Notes: a model not told the origin generated them from the sequence alone. DNA of 64,000 bases from Tissierellia bacterium (GCA_012519495.1 JAAYQA010000062.1:1-64000), one strand, 5' to 3'. Shown: positions 53,157-61,837, numbered from the stretch's first letter. A program made the numbers and translations.

Positions 53157-53803
53157 AAGACAGCTATAAAACGGTAGCAAAAAAAGGAGTCGCTTCATTT
53201 ACCGTACAGAAATCCCGCTTTATCGGTCTGGTGGATCGGGTGGAAAACGAAGCGGCCTGCAAAGCGTTTATTGAAGAATGCAAGGAACAGTATCCGCAGG
53301 CGCGCCATTATTGCAGCGCATGGATTATCGGAGAAGGGGGCATTCACAAGCGGGCGGACGATGACAGAGAACCGCAAGGAACCGCCGGCCTCCCGATGCT
53401 TGCCGTATTGGAAGGAAGAGGCATCACCAATGTCTGCTGTGTAGCCGTCCGGTATTTTGGCGGGGTTTTACTGGGTACGGGCGGTCTGGCCCGCGCCTAT
53501 TCGCATACAGCGGCGATTGCCTTGAATGCATCCGGCCTTGTTTTGCGGGTCCCTGCTATAGAGAGGATTGTCAGACTGGATTATGGATACTGGGGGAGTT
53601 TGCAGTATAAACTGGAAACCGCCGGTATACCGATTGCAGATATTATTTACACCGAACAGGTGGAAGTCCGGTTCTATGTGGAATGGCAGGAGATTGCCGC
53701 ATGGGATCAGGAAATTGCATCGATCACCGCCGGCACGGCCCTTGTCCGGGAAGGGGAGCCGGTTTGGCTGAATAAACCATTGAAAGGAGACGATGATGAA
53801 TAA
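53153..53803 (+). CDS. YigZ/IMPACT family protein
   Basis: 216 residues. The N-terminal UPF0029 domain has FTVQKSRFIGLVDRVENE, HYCSAWIIGE, DREPQGTAGLPMLAVLE and VRYFGGVLLGTGGLARAYS; a ferredoxin-like C-terminal domain follows. Bacterial YigZ binds nucleic acid or ribosomes in an ill-defined way. It is translationally coupled to hflX (ATGA) and overlaps the CoA-binding gene by 11 bases, a grouping consistent with translation stress. Confidence 0.92.
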   Translation: MKDSYKTVAKKGVASFTVQKSRFIGLVDRVENEAACKAFIEECKEQYPQARHYCSAWIIGEGGIHKRADDDREPQGTAGLPMLAVLEGRGITNVCCVAVRYFGGVLLGTGGLARAYSHTAAIALNASGLVLRVPAIERIVRLDYGYWGSLQYKLETAGIPIADIIYTEQVEVRFYVEWQEIAAWDQEIASITAGTALVREGEPVWLNKPLKGDDDE

Positions 53804-54197
53804 GGACGAGATGCTTCAACTCAGAAATTGGGCGATTATTGGCGTAACGCCAAAAAAAGACCGGTACGGTTACAAAATATGGAGACAAATGAAAGAAAAA
53901 GGCTATACTGTATATGGTGTGAATCCGAATTATGAGGAAATCGACGGAGAAAAGATATTCGCATCTTTACAGAACATATCAGAACCGATCGATGCGATCG
54001 ATATCATCATCGGACCGTCACATGTGCCGCCGATACTTGAAGCGGCCAGAGAAAAAGGGATCCGGAATCTCTTTTTCCAGCCGGGCAGCTATGACAGGGA
54101 GATCATAGAGATGGCGGAAGAAATGGGCTTCAATTATATTGAAGGCGATTGTGTGTACGCTTCCTTATTAAGGAAAGACTATCAAATTTGTGACTGA
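53793..54197 (+). CDS. CoA-binding (Rossmann) domain protein
   Basis: 134 residues, a single CoA-binding domain like that of succinyl-CoA synthetase alpha: WAIIGVTPKKDRYGYKI, VYGVNPNYEEI, and IGPSHVPPILEAAREKGI. Small stand-alone members (YccU type) bind CoA; their role is unknown. GAAAGGAGACG precedes ATG 53793. yebC follows after 11 bases. Confidence 0.9.
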   Translation: MMNKDEMLQLRNWAIIGVTPKKDRYGYKIWRQMKEKGYTVYGVNPNYEEIDGEKIFASLQNISEPIDAIDIIIGPSHVPPILEAAREKGIRNLFFQPGSYDREIIEMAEEMGFNYIEGDCVYASLLRKDYQICD

Positions 54198-54208
54198 GAG
54201 GAAAACAG

Positions 54209-54940
54209 ATGGCAGGACATTCCAAGTGGAACAATATTAAGAACAAAAAGGGAAAAGAAGATGCGCGCAGGGGACAGATCTTTACGAAATTGTCCCGTAT
54301 GATTTCTGTGGCGGTGAAAGAAGGCGGAACCGATCCTTCCTACAATCCGGCGTTACAGTCGGCGATCGACAAGGCGAAAGCCGAAAATATGCCCAATGAT
54401 AATATCGAACGCGCGATTAAGCGGGCAGCAGGAGAAGATGCCGATACGCATTATGAAGAAGTATGGTATGAAGGTTATGGACCGGAAGGGGTCGCCGTGA
54501 TTGTACAGTGCCTGACCGATAACCGAAACCGGACCGCGCCGGATATTCGTCACGCCTTTGACAAATACGGCGGCAATCTGGGCCAGACGGGTTCGGTAAC
54601 GTTCCTCTTTGAACGAAAAGGTGTGTTGATTGCCGATGAAAAGAGCATGCCGGAAGATGACTTTTTTATGCATGCGATCGACGCCGGCGCCGAAGATGTG
54701 CTGCATGAAGAAGGGTATTACGAAGTACAGACCGATGTGGAGCATTTCAATGCGGTCAAACAGCAGCTTTTGTCTGCAGGGATCGAATTTGAGCGTCTGG
54801 ATCTTGCGTTTCTGCCGACGACATCCGCCGTTATTCAGGATGAAAAAAACCGGATCAATATGGAAAAACTGATTGATGTACTGGAAGAAAACGACGATGT
54901 GCAGGAGGTCTATCACAATTGGAATCCCGAAGAGGCATAA
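54209..54940 (+). CDS. yebC: YebC/PmpR family protein
   Basis: 243 residues, full family length. It starts MAGHSKWNNIKNKKGKEDARRG and has the three-domain layout with EGYGPEGVAVIVQCLTDNRNRT. Some members regulate transcription; YebC-type proteins have also been linked to relief of ribosome stalling at proline runs. The latter would fit the company of hflX and yigZ. GAGAGGAAAAC precedes the ATG. It overlaps the next gene by 22 bases. Confidence 0.95.
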   Translation: MAGHSKWNNIKNKKGKEDARRGQIFTKLSRMISVAVKEGGTDPSYNPALQSAIDKAKAENMPNDNIERAIKRAAGEDADTHYEEVWYEGYGPEGVAVIVQCLTDNRNRTAPDIRHAFDKYGGNLGQTGSVTFLFERKGVLIADEKSMPEDDFFMHAIDAGAEDVLHEEGYYEVQTDVEHFNAVKQQLLSAGIEFERLDLAFLPTTSAVIQDEKNRINMEKLIDVLEENDDVQEVYHNWNPEEA

Positions 54941-55578
54941 GAACAGCGGGGGTTCTATTCGGCACCGGGGCCATTATATTGGCGCTGGTGCTCAGTTTTT
55001 GGCTGAATTTTTCGGATTTAGGCTTTTATCGCGCGTTTCGGGCCGACCGAAATGATTATGCCTATATCGGAAAAGATGCACAGGAGCTGGAGATCATTAC
55101 CAAAGATCTGATTCGCTATATACAGATCGGCGGCGAGGAGCGTCTGGAAAAACACTTCAATGAACGGGAAATCCATCATATGCGCGATGTGCGTTTGTTG
55201 ATTCTTCTCACATTGCCACTGGCGGGTATCGGGCTGCTTTTTTGCTGGCTGTCTGCCCGATTTGCACAAAAGAAAAAGGGCCTGTACCGCTTTCGCCGTA
55301 CCGCTATGGCAAGTATCGGTGTTCTCCTCTTATTGCTGGGAGCCGGCGGCGTTTGGATGGCGCGCTCGTTTGACACGGCCTTTGTGCGTTTTCACGAAAT
55401 ATTTTTTTGGAATGATTTGTGGATACTCAATCCGCAAACCGATATGATGATACGAATGCTCCCGCAGGACTTGTTCATTTATCTGTTCGGGAGAATACTG
55501 GCGCTGTTTCTCATTTTCTGCGCCCTTTGGATGGCAGTTCTTTACAGGAGGAATCATGGACTTACGAAGAATGATTGA
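54919..55578 (+). CDS. lit: Lit-like lipoprotein intramolecular transacylase (DUF1461)
   Basis: 219 residues with four membrane helices. The family histidines are in HHMRDVRLL (His87) and FVRFHEIFFWND (His159), matching the two essential His of characterised Lit proteins, and LNPQTDMMIRMLP follows as in the family. Lit moves an acyl chain from the glycerol to the N-terminal Cys of lipoproteins, making the lyso form that dampens TLR2 sensing. The start is TTG 54919: AGGAGG lies 10 bases upstream inside yebC. lgt lies one gene downstream. Confidence 0.85.
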   Translation: MESRRGIRTAGVLFGTGAIILALVLSFWLNFSDLGFYRAFRADRNDYAYIGKDAQELEIITKDLIRYIQIGGEERLEKHFNEREIHHMRDVRLLILLTLPLAGIGLLFCWLSARFAQKKKGLYRFRRTAMASIGVLLLLLGAGGVWMARSFDTAFVRFHEIFFWNDLWILNPQTDMMIRMLPQDLFIYLFGRILALFLIFCALWMAVLYRRNHGLTKND

Positions 55579-56200
55579 TCATACTTTATTAAAACCCGAG
55601 GCGACGGCGGCGGATATCCGCGCGCTGTGCGAAGAAGCAAAAGAACGGAACTTTAAAGCCGTGTGTATACCGCCGCGCTTTGTTCCGCTGGCAAAAGAAC
55701 AATTGCAAAAAACCGATACGGTCGTATGTACGGTGATCGGCTTTCCGTTGGGCTATAACACAACGGCTCAGAAAGCGGCAGAAGCCAGGGAAGCTGTGGA
55801 GGCAGGCGCCGATGAAGTGGATATGGTGCTTGCCGTAGGCGCTTTAAAAGAAGGCGATACAGCCTATGTGGAAGAAGATATCCGCGCGGTGCGTGCGGCG
55901 AGTGAAGGGCGCATACTGAAAGTGATTTTGGAAACCTGCTTATTGACCGAGGAGGAAATACGGACCGCATCGCGTATGGCCGTCGAGGCCGGCGCAGACT
56001 TTGTAAAAACATCCACCGGTTTTTCCACCGGCGGCGCAACCGTAAACGCTGTGCAGTGGATGAAAGAAACGGTGGGAGCTCAAGCCGAAGTAAAAGCATC
56101 CGGAGGGATCCGGGATAAGGAGACGGCCATAAAGATGATCGAAGCGGGCGCCACCCGCCTGGGTACATCCAGCGGCATGGCTCTTACGGAGACGGTATGA
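55556..56200 (+). CDS. deoC: Deoxyribose-phosphate aldolase
   Basis: 214 residues, class I aldolase barrel. DHTLLKPEAT opens it; the Schiff-base lysine is in DFVKTSTGF and the second lysine in VKASGGIRD; EVDMVLAVG is conserved. It cleaves deoxyribose-5-phosphate to glyceraldehyde-3-phosphate and acetaldehyde in nucleoside breakdown. AGGAGGAATC precedes the ATG within the end of lit. It overlaps lgt by 4 bases. Confidence 0.96.
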   Translation: MDLRRMIDHTLLKPEATAADIRALCEEAKERNFKAVCIPPRFVPLAKEQLQKTDTVVCTVIGFPLGYNTTAQKAAEAREAVEAGADEVDMVLAVGALKEGDTAYVEEDIRAVRAASEGRILKVILETCLLTEEEIRTASRMAVEAGADFVKTSTGFSTGGATVNAVQWMKETVGAQAEVKASGGIRDKETAIKMIEAGATRLGTSSGMALTETV

Positions 56201-56991
56201 TCGCTTTTATCACACCGCCCGCCAATCGGGTGATCTTTTCCCTGTTCGGCATCGACATCATGTGGTATGGCGTATTGATTGCGGTCGGTATCTTTCTGGG
56301 TGTCTTTGTCGGCGGAAAAATGGCAGAACGTTTTGGGGTATCCGAAGATGACTTCTCTTCCATGATGATTTGGGCTATCGTGGCGGCGATCATCGGGGCG
56401 AGGCTCTATTATGTATTGTTCAGCCTGGATTATTATCTTGCACATCCTGCACAGATTATCAATATACGCGAAGGCGGCCTGGCTATTCACGGCGGTATAT
56501 TGGCAGCTGTACTGGTTGCGTATCTGTATGCCAGAAAAAAGAAGCTGCCCTTTTTGAACCTTGCCGACGCGGCGATGCCGGGCCTTGCTTTAGGCCAGTC
56601 GATCGGACGCTGGGGGAACTTTTTTAATCAGGAAGCTTATGGCGGTCCTACAGACCTCCCTTGGGGGATGTGGATCAACGGAACGACAGTTCATCCCACT
56701 TTCTTGTATGAATCCATCGTCACCTTTGCTCTGTTTGTGTTTTTGTGGTGGTACGGAAAGAACAAAAGAAAACACCCCGGGGAGCTGATGGCGATTTACG
56801 GCATTGTATACGGCACCGCCCGTTTCTTTATCGAAGGCCTGCGTACCGACAGCCTGTACTTTTTCCATCTGCGCATTGCGCAGCTTGTCAGTCTGGTGTT
56901 TGTGATTCTCGGTATCGCCGGACTCATTTTGCTGAGGAGGAAACCTGTTGAACCCGAAAGAAAAAGAAAAAAGACTAAAAGAACTAAATGA
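56197..56991 (+). CDS. lgt: Prolipoprotein diacylglyceryl transferase
   Basis: 264 residues with seven membrane helices. [10 protein letters not shown] and the Lgt signature [17 protein letters not shown] are intact, as is [14 protein letters not shown] near the end. It transfers diacylglyceryl from phosphatidylglycerol to the lipobox cysteine, the first lipoprotein maturation step, and would act on MetQ and the lipoprotein at 13165. It is coupled to deoC (ATGA) and overlaps msrB by 44 bases. Confidence 0.96.
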   Translation: MIAFITPPANRVIFSLFGIDIMWYGVLIAVGIFLGVFVGGKMAERFGVSEDDFSSMMIWAIVAAIIGARLYYVLFSLDYYLAHPAQIINIREGGLAIHGGILAAVLVAYLYARKKKLPFLNLADAAMPGLALGQSIGRWGNFFNQEAYGGPTDLPWGMWINGTTVHPTFLYESIVTFALFVFLWWYGKNKRKHPGELMAIYGIVYGTARFFIEGLRTDSLYFFHLRIAQLVSLVFVILGIAGLILLRRKPVEPERKRKKTKRTK

Positions 56992-57391
56992 ACTGCAGTA
57001 TAGAGTCACCCAGGAAGAAGGGACGGAAGCCCCGCATTCCCATGCGTACAATCAGTTTGGAGAAGACGGCATTTATGTAGACATTGTATCCGGGGAGCCG
57101 CTGTTCTCTTCGCGGGATCAATATGACGCCGGCTGCGGCTGGCCGAGCTTTACCCGACCCATCACAGACCTGGTGGAAAAAGACGATCACAAATTGTGGC
57201 AGCGGCGTACGGAGGTGCGCAGCAAAGAAGGCGACTCGCATCTGGGACATGTCTTTCCCGACGGACCCCGGGACCAAGGGGGATTACGCTACTGTATCAA
57301 TGGCGCCGCATTGGACTTTGTACCCAAAGACCAAATGAAAGAACGGGGATATGAAGCCCTTCTGGAGCTGTTTAGCGACGAAAACGCATAG
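56948..57391 (+). CDS. msrB: Peptide-methionine (R)-S-oxide reductase
   Basis: 147 residues. [25 protein letters not shown] and the catalytic-cysteine stretch [10 protein letters not shown] are all present; the paired CxxC zinc sites of some MsrB proteins are absent. It repairs methionine-R-sulfoxide. The start is TTG 56948 behind GAGGAGGAAAC, deep inside lgt, an unusually long overlap that still leaves both frames intact. Confidence 0.95.
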   Translation: MNPKEKEKRLKELNELQYRVTQEEGTEAPHSHAYNQFGEDGIYVDIVSGEPLFSSRDQYDAGCGWPSFTRPITDLVEKDDHKLWQRRTEVRSKEGDSHLGHVFPDGPRDQGGLRYCINGAALDFVPKDQMKERGYEALLELFSDENA

Positions 57392-57398
57392 AGAATAA

Positions 57399-57430
57399 AA
57401 CCCGGCTTCTTTTTATGAAGAAGCCGGGTT
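57399..57430. terminator. Bidirectional terminator between convergent genes
   Basis: A 13-bp perfect stem (57399-57411 with 57418-57430), A-rich and T-rich flanks; it ends the hflX-msrB run and, on the minus strand, the two-component operon. The minus-strand arm overlaps the kinase stop region. Confidence 0.9.
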
Positions 57431-58771
57431 CTTTTCTTGCCCGGGCCAGTAGAGGGGCAGGGTAATCGTAAACCGGCTGCCTTCTCCGGGCGTGCTCTCT
57501 ACGCGAATGGTACCGTGCAGAGACTGGATATGCGATTTGACGATGGCGAGACCTAAACCGGTTCCGCCTTTTTTTGTGTTCCGGGCCGTGTCCGCGCGAT
57601 AGAAGCGGTCGAATATATGCGGAAGATCCACCGAACGAATCCCGATGCCGTCATCCGCAACGGTCAGAACAATATCCTTTTTCGTTTTGTGTCCTTCGAT
57701 CCGGATCCGGCCGCCCTGGTCGACCGCTTTTTTTGCATTGGACAACAAATTATAGAGTATCTGCCGGAGCTTTTCCTTGTCGGTTTCTGTGACAAGTTCA
57801 GCGGGAACAGAGAGTGTAATCTGCACCCGGTCTTTGTTCAGCATGGGACGCAAAGAGTCGGCCAGTTCGTTAAGCAGTGCGGTGCAGTCAACCGATTCGA
57901 TATGGATCCGGTCGGTACTTTCCTGCGCATCAAAGGTGGACTTCAGCATTTCGGTCATGCGGTTTAAGCGGGTAATTTCATAGCGGATCGCTCGGAGATT
58001 TTCCTCATTGGCAGGCAATATGCCGTCTAACATGGCTGATACATGCAGATTCAGCGCCGTGACGGGCGTTTTCAGCTCATGGGCGATATCCTGGGCGTAT
58101 TTTTTACGGGAGCTTTCCTGTGTTTTCAGGGTGTCGGACAGCGTATTGATATTGTCTGTGAGTTGATCGAATTCGACGGCAAACCCCTGCGGTGCGGGAC
58201 GCAAGGAAAAATCGCCCTGCCGGATTTTCTCCGTTTGTGCCATAATTTCTTCCACCGGCCGGGTGATCCGCCGGCTGATATAGAAGCTGCTGAAAAAGGC
58301 CATCACAAAGGCAGCGAGCATGGCGAGCAGGGTGGAGACGGTAAGGGAGCGCGTGAAATTGGCGGCGGTCTGACTCAAAAGGGAATGATCCCAATAGCCG
58401 ATCTCCATGGTGCCGATCTGCTGCCGATAGGTATTCAGTACAGGAACGGTGTTTTCCACATAATGGCCATGCATGGTACTTTCTGATGGAATTCCGTCAT
58501 ACGACTGCAGGAGATTGCCGTCTGTATCGTACAGGCGCAAATAGATGTGTTCGGCTTCAGCCAGCCGTTCCAGCTCCCGGGAGGAGGGGGCGTTGTTCAG
58601 ATAGACGGTCTGGATTTCTTCTACCAGATTAGCCATTTGCAGTTGCTGTTCGAGCATGAGATAGCGCTCAAAGTTTTTATGCACCCGAACCATCAGAATG
58701 GCGCCCAGAAGAAAGATCGAACCGAGCACGCCGGCCAGGATGGAGACGAGGATTCTATTTCGCAGTGTCAT
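57413..58771 (-). CDS. Sensor histidine kinase
   Basis: 452 residues. Two membrane helices (about 8-30 and 155-180) bracket an extracellular sensor. HAMP domain (ISRRITRPVEEIMAQ), phospho-acceptor HELKTPVTAL, N box NLLSNAKKAV, G1 ADDGIGI, F box and G2 GTGLGLAIVKSH all intact. The start is the ATG complementary to 58769-58771, overlapping the regulator by 17 bases with a poor ribosome binding site, so translation is probably coupled. The signal is unknown. Confidence 0.94.
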   Translation of the reverse strand: MTLRNRILVSILAGVLGSIFLLGAILMVRVHKNFERYLMLEQQLQMANLVEEIQTVYLNNAPSSRELERLAEAEHIYLRLYDTDGNLLQSYDGIPSESTMHGHYVENTVPVLNTYRQQIGTMEIGYWDHSLLSQTAANFTRSLTVSTLLAMLAAFVMAFFSSFYISRRITRPVEEIMAQTEKIRQGDFSLRPAPQGFAVEFDQLTDNINTLSDTLKTQESSRKKYAQDIAHELKTPVTALNLHVSAMLDGILPANEENLRAIRYEITRLNRMTEMLKSTFDAQESTDRIHIESVDCTALLNELADSLRPMLNKDRVQITLSVPAELVTETDKEKLRQILYNLLSNAKKAVDQGGRIRIEGHKTKKDIVLTVADDGIGIRSVDLPHIFDRFYRADTARNTKKGGTGLGLAIVKSHIQSLHGTIRVESTPGEGSRFTITLPLYWPGQEKNPASS

Positions 58772-59456
58772 AGGGAGTACCCGCCTTGTAGCCGGTTCCG
58801 TATACGGTTTTGATGATTTCCGGATGCCGGGGGTCGTTTTCCAGTTTGGCGCGGATGTTTTTGATATGGGTGTCGATAGCGCGGTCGTAGGCATCGTATT
58901 CCATACCGAATGCCAGGGAAATTATTTCTTCGCGTGTGAACACTTTGTTGGGATTGGACAAAAGGGTATTCAGGATTTTGAATTCATTGGTGGTCAGAAA
59001 AATGTCTTCTCCGTCTTTGGTGACGCGCATGGTTTCGGGGTAGACGAGAACCGTTCCGTCTAATAAGGCAATCACGGCGGCCTTGGGCTGGCCGCGGCGG
59101 GCGCGCCGGAGCAGGGCGCGGATTCTTTCGATCAATTCACGGGGCTCAAAAGGTTTGGAGAGATAATCATCGGCTCCCAGCTGGAAGCCTGCAACTTTGT
59201 CATCCAGATCGCCCTTGGCTGTAAGCATGAGAATCGGCAGATCGGAGCGGCTCCGGATACGGGAACAAACCTCTTCACCGGGAATCTTCGGCAGCATCAA
59301 ATCCAGAATAACGGCGTCAATCGGTTGGGATCCGAAAAGTTGCAGCGCTTCTTCGCCGTCAAAAGCCTGCAGTACCGTATAGTTTTCCTTCTCCAGATAA
59401 GCGCGCACAATATCGGAAATGCCGCGTTCGTCTTCTACAAGTAAAATGGTTGCCAT
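58755..59456 (-). CDS. OmpR/PhoB-family response regulator
   Basis: 233 residues. Receiver domain with the acidic pair VEDE, phospho-acceptor Asp in VILDLMLP, Thr in LMLTAK and Lys in LSKPFEP; C-terminal winged helix (LTTNEFKILNTLL ... GTGYKAG). It would be phosphorylated by the kinase encoded just downstream. AGGAGGTAAGCGG precedes the minus-strand ATG. The target genes are unknown; the divergent MATE gene 87 bases away is a candidate. Confidence 0.95.
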   Translation of the reverse strand: MATILLVEDERGISDIVRAYLEKENYTVLQAFDGEEALQLFGSQPIDAVILDLMLPKIPGEEVCSRIRSRSDLPILMLTAKGDLDDKVAGFQLGADDYLSKPFEPRELIERIRALLRRARRGQPKAAVIALLDGTVLVYPETMRVTKDGEDIFLTTNEFKILNTLLSNPNKVFTREEIISLAFGMEYDAYDRAIDTHIKNIRAKLENDPRHPEIIKTVYGTGYKAGTPYDTAK

Positions 59457-59543
59457 CCGCTTACCTCCTTTTGTTTACTATACCATAGGCGATGGGATTT
59501 AATCTTGTCAGAATTGTGTATAATGAGTTGCGGAGGTTTTTCA

Positions 59544-60899
59544 ATGACACAGAACGATTTGACCAAGGGGCCGATCCTTTCGCGGATTGCCAGGCTTTCT
59601 TTGCCGATTATGGCAACGGGCTTTATACAAATGTCGTATCAGCTGCTGGATATGTTTTGGCTGGGGCAAGGCTCAACCGAATGGGTGGCGGCAGCGGGCA
59701 TGTCCGGTTATGTGCTATGGATTGCCAATTCTTTGGCGCTGATTGCCCGCATCGGTACAGAAATCGGCGTCGGACAGTATACAGGAGCCAAAAATGAAAA
59801 AATGCTGGGCCGCTGGATTGCAAGCGGTCTTGTTATGGCGTTATTGGGTTCCCTTTTGTATGTGCTGCTGCTATTGCCGGGCAGTACGCAAGTCATCGCT
59901 TTTTTTGCGATAGAAGACCCGGAAGTCAACCGTCTGGGTTTGCAGTATTTGCGGATCGTGGCGCTGGGGATTCCCTTCTCTTTTCTGAACTCCGTTTTCA
60001 CGGGGATTTTTACGGGTGCCGGCAATAGCCGAACCCCGTTTATACTGAATTCCATCGGCTTGGTAACCAATATTGTATTGGATCCGATTCTGATTTTTCT
60101 GGCCGGCTGGGGCGTAGCAGGGGCTGCAGTTGCAACGGTTGTGGCACAAGGTGTAATTACGCTTTTGTTTTTGTACCGCGCCTGGCGGGATAAGTTCGGA
60201 GTGCACAATGCATTTTTTCGCATACGCGTTTCGGCGGTGCGAAAAATTGCCGGTTGGGGCTTGCCGGCTGCCTTGCAGTCGATCTTTTTTGCCATGGTCT
60301 CGGCGCTATTGTCCAGGCTGGTGGCTGAATATGGTGCCGGTCCCTTTGCCGCATATGGCGTCGGTGTGCAGATCGAATCGGTCGGCTGGTTGTCTATGAT
60401 GGGTCTTTCCAGCGGCTTAACGGCCTTCACTGCACAAAACTACGGAGCCGGACAATATGAAAGAGTGCGGGGTGGCTTGCGTATCGGGACCTTGGTCGGC
60501 TGCGGGGTGGGTTTGTTTGCCAGCATCCTTTTGATCGGGTTTGCCAATCCTTTAATGCGTTTGTTTGTCGCTGACAATGCCGAAGCCTTGCGGGCCGGCG
60601 CTTTGTATATGATCATTGCCGGTCTCTGCCAGATTCCCATGAGTCTGGACTATACCGCGACAGGCGTGTTTCAGGGAATGGGAAACACCATTATTCCCAG
60701 TGCGGGGGGGATTCTTGGCAATGCACTGCGTGTACCGCTTGCGTTCGGATTGCGCAGATTGTTCGGTCTGGCGGGGATTTTCTCTGCGATTGCGTTAACG
60801 GCATCCCTGAAGGGATTTGTCTTATTCCCTTTGTTGTTCCGGGAGTTTCGTAAAAAAGGAGTTACACACAAGAACCAGTACAAAACGTCCCATGAATAA
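59544..60899 (+). CDS. MATE family efflux transporter (2)
   Basis: 451 residues, 12 membrane segments. MATGFIQMSYQLLDMFWLGQGS opens it, and SMMGLSSGLTAFTAQNYGAGQYERV marks the second half. It is distinct from the MATE at 32416. GCGGAGGTTTTTC precedes ATG 59544; a TATAAT is at 59519-59524. It is divergent from the two-component system, a common arrangement for regulated drug or metabolite efflux. Confidence 0.93.
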   Translation: MTQNDLTKGPILSRIARLSLPIMATGFIQMSYQLLDMFWLGQGSTEWVAAAGMSGYVLWIANSLALIARIGTEIGVGQYTGAKNEKMLGRWIASGLVMALLGSLLYVLLLLPGSTQVIAFFAIEDPEVNRLGLQYLRIVALGIPFSFLNSVFTGIFTGAGNSRTPFILNSIGLVTNIVLDPILIFLAGWGVAGAAVATVVAQGVITLLFLYRAWRDKFGVHNAFFRIRVSAVRKIAGWGLPAALQSIFFAMVSALLSRLVAEYGAGPFAAYGVGVQIESVGWLSMMGLSSGLTAFTAQNYGAGQYERVRGGLRIGTLVGCGVGLFASILLIGFANPLMRLFVADNAEALRAGALYMIIAGLCQIPMSLDYTATGVFQGMGNTIIPSAGGILGNALRVPLAFGLRRLFGLAGIFSAIALTASLKGFVLFPLLFREFRKKGVTHKNQYKTSHE

Positions 60900-60944
60900 C
60901 AAACTCTGCTGTGGGTATATATGATCCAGAGGAAGGTGACATCG

Positions 60945-61358
60945 ATGGCTATACGACCGGCATCCATATTGGATCGCTTGCGCCCGCGCGCGCAAAAAAT
61001 ATACAACGATCGTGACAAAATGGAAGAGCTTTTGCGCGATTCGGAAGGAAAAAGCCGTAAATTAGGCATACGACAAATGTATGCGGACATAAAAGTATTG
61101 ATCAGCCTGCTTTCCGACTATAAAAAGGGAAGCTATCGCGATATAAACAAGGGTTCTGTCCTGTTTATCATAGCAGGCCTCGTGTATTTGGTATCGCCGA
61201 TTGACCTCGTGCCGGATTTTATCTTCGGACTGGGCTTTCTGGATGATGCCATGATACTCGGCTATATTCTGAAACAACTTTACGAGGTATTGGACCGGTA
61301 CAAAATCTGGAAGTACACAAAGGAAACCGTACCGATCGAAACAACAAACAAAGAATAG
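60945..61358 (+). CDS. YkvA-like (DUF1232) protein
   Basis: 137 residues. The DUF1232 core AGLVYLVSPIDLVPDFIFGLGFLDDAMILGYIL spans about 72-105, a hydrophobic hairpin in an otherwise charged protein. Members are small membrane-associated proteins without known function. GAGGAAGGTGAC precedes ATG 60945, 45 bases after the MATE stop, so it may be cotranscribed with it. Confidence 0.88.
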   Translation: MAIRPASILDRLRPRAQKIYNDRDKMEELLRDSEGKSRKLGIRQMYADIKVLISLLSDYKKGSYRDINKGSVLFIIAGLVYLVSPIDLVPDFIFGLGFLDDAMILGYILKQLYEVLDRYKIWKYTKETVPIETTNKE

Positions 61359-61365
61359 TGAGGGG

Positions 61366-61575
61366 CCTGCGGCGTGCCCCGCGGGTGAAGAGGAAGATTT
61401 GTACTTGTAGCGGCGATTGTAGTGGCCGGTCCTGTTGCAAGCCTTGCGCGTTTTGATGCTTTTCAAAACGCAATGCAAGACTCATGCAAAGCTTCTCCAA
61501 GAGCACAGTGTATTTCTGCGATTGGCTAAGAAGCGATTGCCCGGCCACGCGCCAAACGTCCGTCAAACTACGTAA
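61366..61575 (+). repeat. Dispersed hairpin repeat, copy D with expanded loop
   Basis: The first hairpin (CTGCGGCGTGCCCCGCGG, 61369-61386) and the core arms GTGGCCG (61422-61428) and CGGCCAC (61542-61548) are conserved, with GCGCCAAACGTCCG after them. The 10-base loop of the other copies is replaced by 113 bases (61429-61541) that fold on themselves: GCGTTTTG at 61447-61454 pairs with CAAAACGC at 61463-61471. Copy D keeps the left extension TTGTAGCGGCGAT shared only with copy A. Confidence 0.8.
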
Positions 61576-61612
61576 TACATTTCCAAAAAACCGCCTCTTT
61601 TCTGATCCGAAC

Positions 61613-61633
61613 GCCCGCGAAAGCGGGCTTTTT
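61613..61633 (+). terminator. Terminator downstream of the YkvA-like gene and repeat D
   Basis: GCCCGC, GAAA tetraloop, GCGGGC (61613-61628), then TTTTT. It places repeat D in the 3' part of the upstream transcript. Confidence 0.88.
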
Positions 61634-61659
61634 ATATCTTTTCTATACATCTCTTCCTG

Positions 61660-61775
61660 TTGAATAGGCGTCTATTTCATCCGGCATGCAAACCATCTGC
61701 GAGCTACTTCTTCGGCGGACAGCGATAAACGCAAACGCGTGCCGGATTTCATGGTGCCCGAGGCGTCCCCTCCGG
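61660..61775. repeat. ATTTCAT-bounded inverted repeat and GC hairpin upstream of trkA
   Basis: ATTTCATCCGGCATGC (61674-61689) and GCGTGCCGGATTTCAT (61737-61752) place inverted arms CCGGCATGC/GCGTGCCGG inside two direct ATTTCAT boxes. A CCCC/GGGG hairpin follows (about 61766-61777). It resembles the modules at 151-250. AGGCGTCTATTTCAT is shared word for word with copy A's neighbourhood. Confidence 0.65.
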
Positions 61776-61782
61776 GGGTGTC

Positions 61783-61811
61783 TTGCTGTTGGCTTTGCGG
61801 CTTGATATAAT
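61783..61811 (+). promoter_or_regulatory. Promoter of the trk operon
   Basis: TTGCTG (61783-61788) and TATAAT (61806-61811) with a 17-base spacer; TGA directly before the -10 makes it extended. The leader is only about 20 bases, so no riboswitch fits. Confidence 0.8.
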
Positions 61812-61837
61812 GCGAATCATACGGAAAGGAGATCATT

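Noticed and set aside
61812-61837. Possible c-di-AMP riboswitch for the trk operon
   Set aside because: The promoter lies only about 20 bases before the ribosome binding site and start, so no room remains in the transcript.
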